From NCBI RefSeq assembly GCF_013393185.1, contig NZ_QJQX01000073.1:1-64000 (forward strand): a DNA stretch of 64,000 nucleotides. Reading direction: 5' to 3'. Source of the DNA: Sphingobium lactosutens (GTDB lineage: Bacteria > Pseudomonadota > Alphaproteobacteria > Sphingomonadales > Sphingomonadaceae). The notes under the pieces are model-generated. The model saw only the letters and a program-made list of their open reading frames with translations, was not told the DNA's origin and searched no databases. The first letter of the stretch is position 1; each line of letters starts with the position of its first letter. This document shows, in pieces, positions 62,164-64,000 of this stretch. The translations under genes and the position numbers were made by a program.

Positions 62164-62886
62164 CTATTGCCGCTTGAGCAGACGCTCCGCCATCAGGCCG
62201 AAGGCGATGCCGATCGTCGCCCAGAGCAGCAATTGCGTCGCGATGGATGCCACGCGGAAATCCCACAACAGGGTCGCTGGAAAATCCAGCGGCACTTCAT
62301 TGACCCTCGGCAGCAAAAACTGGCCCAGCAGCACCAGCACGCCATAGGCGCCCACCGCCAGCAGCGTCGCGTCCAGTCCGCGCCAGCGCGGCAGCAAGGC
62401 CCCACGCAGCTTGCCGGCGATGACCGCCGCGCCGATCGACAGGGCGATCATCGCGAAATAGGCGGCGGTACGGACACCCACCGTTTCATGCTTGCCAACC
62501 GCCGGCGGCGTCTGCGGATATTTGATCCCCGGCACGATCACGATCAGGACGAAGGCCAGGCTGGCAAGCAGCAGGGCAAAGCTGCGCGGTCCCAATTGCC
62601 CGAAGCGGCCATAGCCATAGGCGAAGATCAGCGAAAAGACGCCGCCCACCGCCGCGCCGTAAAGCCCAAGCGCGGTCAGCAGCCCCGCGCCCTTCTGCGT
62701 GTCGCGGCTGACCAGTTCCACCTCTTCGCCACCACTCATGCCGCTCATGTCGTGGGCGGCGTGCGATTCCTCATAGGCGATCGCCAGATCGACCTGCGGT
62801 TCGGCGATCATGCGCGCGCACAGCGTGGAGAGCAGGGCCGCGAGGATGCCGGCCAGCATCCCGCGCCACAAAAGATCCTTCGTCAT
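62164..62886 (-). CDS. cbtA: CbtA-family cobalt transporter subunit
   Basis: This 240-residue inner-membrane protein has about six helices. It begins LLWRGMLAGILAALLSTLCARMIAEP, the CbtA start, followed by a His/Met-rich stretch (HAAHDMSGMSGG, about residues 42-53) that could bind metal. FALLLASLAFVLIVIVPGIKYPQTPPAVG is a family segment. CbtA and CbtB are predicted cobalt importers controlled by cobalamin. It is 12 bases downstream of cbtB and behind a cobalamin riboswitch, which supports cobalt uptake. Confidence 0.9.
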   Translation of the reverse strand: MTKDLLWRGMLAGILAALLSTLCARMIAEPQVDLAIAYEESHAAHDMSGMSGGEEVELVSRDTQKGAGLLTALGLYGAAVGGVFSLIFAYGYGRFGQLGPRSFALLLASLAFVLIVIVPGIKYPQTPPAVGKHETVGVRTAAYFAMIALSIGAAVIAGKLRGALLPRWRGLDATLLAVGAYGVLVLLGQFLLPRVNEVPLDFPATLLWDFRVASIATQLLLWATIGIAFGLMAERLLKRQ

Positions 62887-62898
62887 GTCCGGGCGACG

Positions 62899-63126
62899 TC
62901 AGTGGCAGGGAAAGCCGAGGAGATGGCGGCCATCATGCACATATTCATGCACATACATGCCGTCGAAGAAGGCGTAGGCGCCCTGTTCGGTGCTGACGAA
63001 ATAGAGGAAGATCATGGCGATCAGCGCGCCGAACAAAGCCCAGGGAAGAATATCTTCGAGCGGGATAGTGGCGCTTCCACGAACGGGAATGAAACCATCG
63101 TCGAACAGGGCGGCAGCCGATGCCAT
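62899..63126 (-). CDS. cbtB: CbtB-family cobalt transporter subunit
   Basis: This 75-residue protein has one membrane helix (LPWALFGALIAMIFLYFVS) and the C-terminal HEYVHDGRHLLGFPCH, the histidine-rich tail that defines CbtB. ATG 63126 is preferred because AAGGAG sits eight bases before it. The ATG two codons upstream is too close. It forms a two-gene operon with cbtA under a cobalamin riboswitch. Confidence 0.92.
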   Translation of the reverse strand: MASAAALFDDGFIPVRGSATIPLEDILPWALFGALIAMIFLYFVSTEQGAYAFFDGMYVHEYVHDGRHLLGFPCH

Positions 63127-63171
63127 AATCATACTCCTTTGCGGGATTGCGCGTCCCGAGAGATTCGCGAT

Positions 63172-63275
63172 GTTCAGGGAGAAGGTCTGACTCTCGACGG
63201 GACATGTCCCGATCGATTACAGTGGCGCGACCGTGCCGGGATTACACCGGCTTCTTCTTCCTGGACGCGCGCGCC
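63172..63275 (-). ncRNA. Cobalamin riboswitch upstream of cbtBA
   Basis: On the minus strand the leader reads GAAGCCGGTGTAATCCCGGC, then GCGCCACTGT, then a GGGACATGTCCC hairpin, then the B12-box-like AGTCAGACCTTCTCC, ending about 45 bases before cbtB. Order and spacing match short cobalamin riboswitches. High cobalamin should switch off cobalt uptake. The outer boundaries are approximate. Confidence 0.88.
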
Positions 63276-63320
63276 TTTTGGACCGATCGACAGGCAGCGT
63301 CAACTCGTCTGGAGGTCTTT

Positions 63321-63884
63321 CTGACTACGACCCTCGTATTTCTCTGCGTCGCCGCCACCGCCATGAGCCGGATCGGGGGATTTGCCGGCGATCAGGAACC
63401 GCTGGAGGAAAGCGGCTACAGGTCGGCCGGCCGCTGCAAGCCGGTCCCGTCCCGTTACCGGATTTTCCGCAGCCCCCATCGTGCCGCCGAGGAGACTGCG
63501 CGCGCAATGGGTCTGATCGCACAGCGCGCGGCAGAGCTTCGGGATGTGGGTTGCGGCCCCTGGGCGGGCAGCAGCTTCGCGGACATCCATGCCCGCGAGC
63601 CGGAAGCGCTGGCGCAATGGCTGCGCGATCCCGCCGCCGGCGTTCCGGACGGCGAAAGCCTGAGCGCCGCCGCATCGCGGATCGGCTCGTGGATCGACGA
63701 GACGATCGAAGGTGACGGCCCGGTCCTAGCCATCACCCACCCCATGATCATCCGCGCGGCGCTTATCCATATGTTGGGCCTGCCGGCACAGGCCGCCCTG
63801 GCGATCGACATCGCGCCCTTGTCCCGCACGGCCTTGTCCTTCAATCGCATCTGGCGGCTTCAGTCGCTGGTCCCCCTGGATTGA
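63321..63884 (+). CDS. CobC-like histidine-phosphatase-family protein lacking the catalytic His
   Basis: This is about 187 residues long if started at CTG 63321, which has GGAGG exactly five bases upstream. The first ATG (63363) has no ribosome-binding site and would remove the first beta strand. Related proteins near cobalt genes have a CHAAT motif at the phospho-histidine strand, but here it is LCVAAT, with Val in place of His. DGESL and ITHPMIIRAALIHML, carrying the second histidine, are kept. It lies divergent to cbtBA next to the cobalamin riboswitch. It may be a pseudoenzyme or an alpha-ribazole phosphatase relative with changed chemistry. Confidence 0.7.
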   Translation: MTTTLVFLCVAATAMSRIGGFAGDQEPLEESGYRSAGRCKPVPSRYRIFRSPHRAAEETARAMGLIAQRAAELRDVGCGPWAGSSFADIHAREPEALAQWLRDPAAGVPDGESLSAAASRIGSWIDETIEGDGPVLAITHPMIIRAALIHMLGLPAQAALAIDIAPLSRTALSFNRIWRLQSLVPLD

Positions 63885-63905
63885 GGCGCGTGCCGCCTGC
63901 CCATC

Positions 63906-64000
63906 CTATTTGACCTGGAAACCCGACCAGAAGGCGTCTGCCTGGTCGATCCAGATGGTGTTGAAGCCGGTGGCGATCGCCGATCCTTCGATCGAAGGGA
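63906..64000 (-). CDS. 3' end of an unidentified gene
   Basis: On the minus strand one frame reads without stops from the window edge to TAG at 63906-63908. It encodes PSIEGSAIATGFNTIWIDQ followed by ADAFWSGFQVK. The composition looks like real protein and the other two frames do not. About 30 residues are too few to name a family. It converges on the phosphatase gene. Confidence 0.5.
   Translation of the reverse strand, partial: PSIEGSAIATGFNTIWIDQADAFWSGFQVK

Noticed and set aside
1..64000. CRISPR arrays, tRNA/rRNA genes, insertion sequences, prophage genes
   Set aside because: I looked for spaced repeats, cloverleaf-type segments, transposase or phage motifs and saw none; absence is by eye only.

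Overview
The window looks like chromosome of a sphingomonad (Alphaproteobacteria, Sphingomonadaceae; perhaps Sphingobium or a close relative). The signs are high GC, six intact TonB-dependent receptors (TBDRs) plus one wrecked receptor-like gene, many secreted carbohydrate-active enzymes with Sec or Tat leaders, an alphaproteobacterial hut operon, and intergenic palindromes of the kind common in this group. I saw no tRNA, rRNA, CRISPR array, integrase or insertion sequence. The genus is inference.

Layout. 1-10.5 kb: a pectin/uronate locus (truncated kduD, type-B esterase, DUF4424-like protein, cupin, pectate lyase, TBDR, GH43 enzyme), with two copies of a LacI-type palindrome in the divergent promoter. 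10.5-12.1 kb: a LuxR-type regulator with a degenerate receiver, and two structurally related imperfect hairpins. 12.1-19 kb: an iron-uptake island (two siderophore-type TBDRs, and a DUF3649-PepSY-DUF3325 operon) with a clear Fur box and a probable second one. 19-24.3 kb: AraC regulator with Fsr-type MFS pump, an S15/CocE-type hydrolase, and a YbjJ-like MFS protein. 24.3-32 kb: GH28 polygalacturonase, AlgE-like outer-membrane porin, DctA, and the DctB/DctD pair. 32-40.5 kb: threonine aldolase behind a hairpin-rich leader, then the complete five-enzyme histidine degradation set (HutI-H-G-U on one strand, HutF and the repressor HutC on the other). 40.6-42.6 kb: a decayed TBDR-like gene. 42.7-47.9 kb: S9 peptidase and a TBDR, suggesting peptide use. 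48-56 kb: a rhamnogalacturonan/oligogalacturonate operon (TBDR, DUF6250 protein, PL26-like exolyase, PL22 oligogalacturonate lyase). 56-62 kb: a sulfur-looking group (NMT1/SsuA-like lipoprotein, BisC-type molybdoenzyme, TBDR). 62-64 kb: cobalamin riboswitch with cbtB-cbtA, a divergent CobC-like phosphatase missing its catalytic histidine, and the 3' end of an unidentified gene.

How it fits together. Three separate loci act on pectin. The inferred flow is depolymerisation by pectate lyase, GH28, GH43 and PL26, passage through TBDRs or the AlgE-like porin, periplasmic cleavage by a signal-peptide-bearing oligogalacturonate lyase, and reduction of the uronate product by KduD. Regulation is visible as palindromes next to pectin, iron, hut, dct and peptidase genes. 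The most unusual points are a DctD that lacks the sigma-54 contact loop GAFTGA, a perfect dyad covering the dctB start codon, two families of structurally conserved hairpins showing compensatory changes, the orphan sulfur cluster, and the active-site loss in the cobalamin-linked phosphatase.
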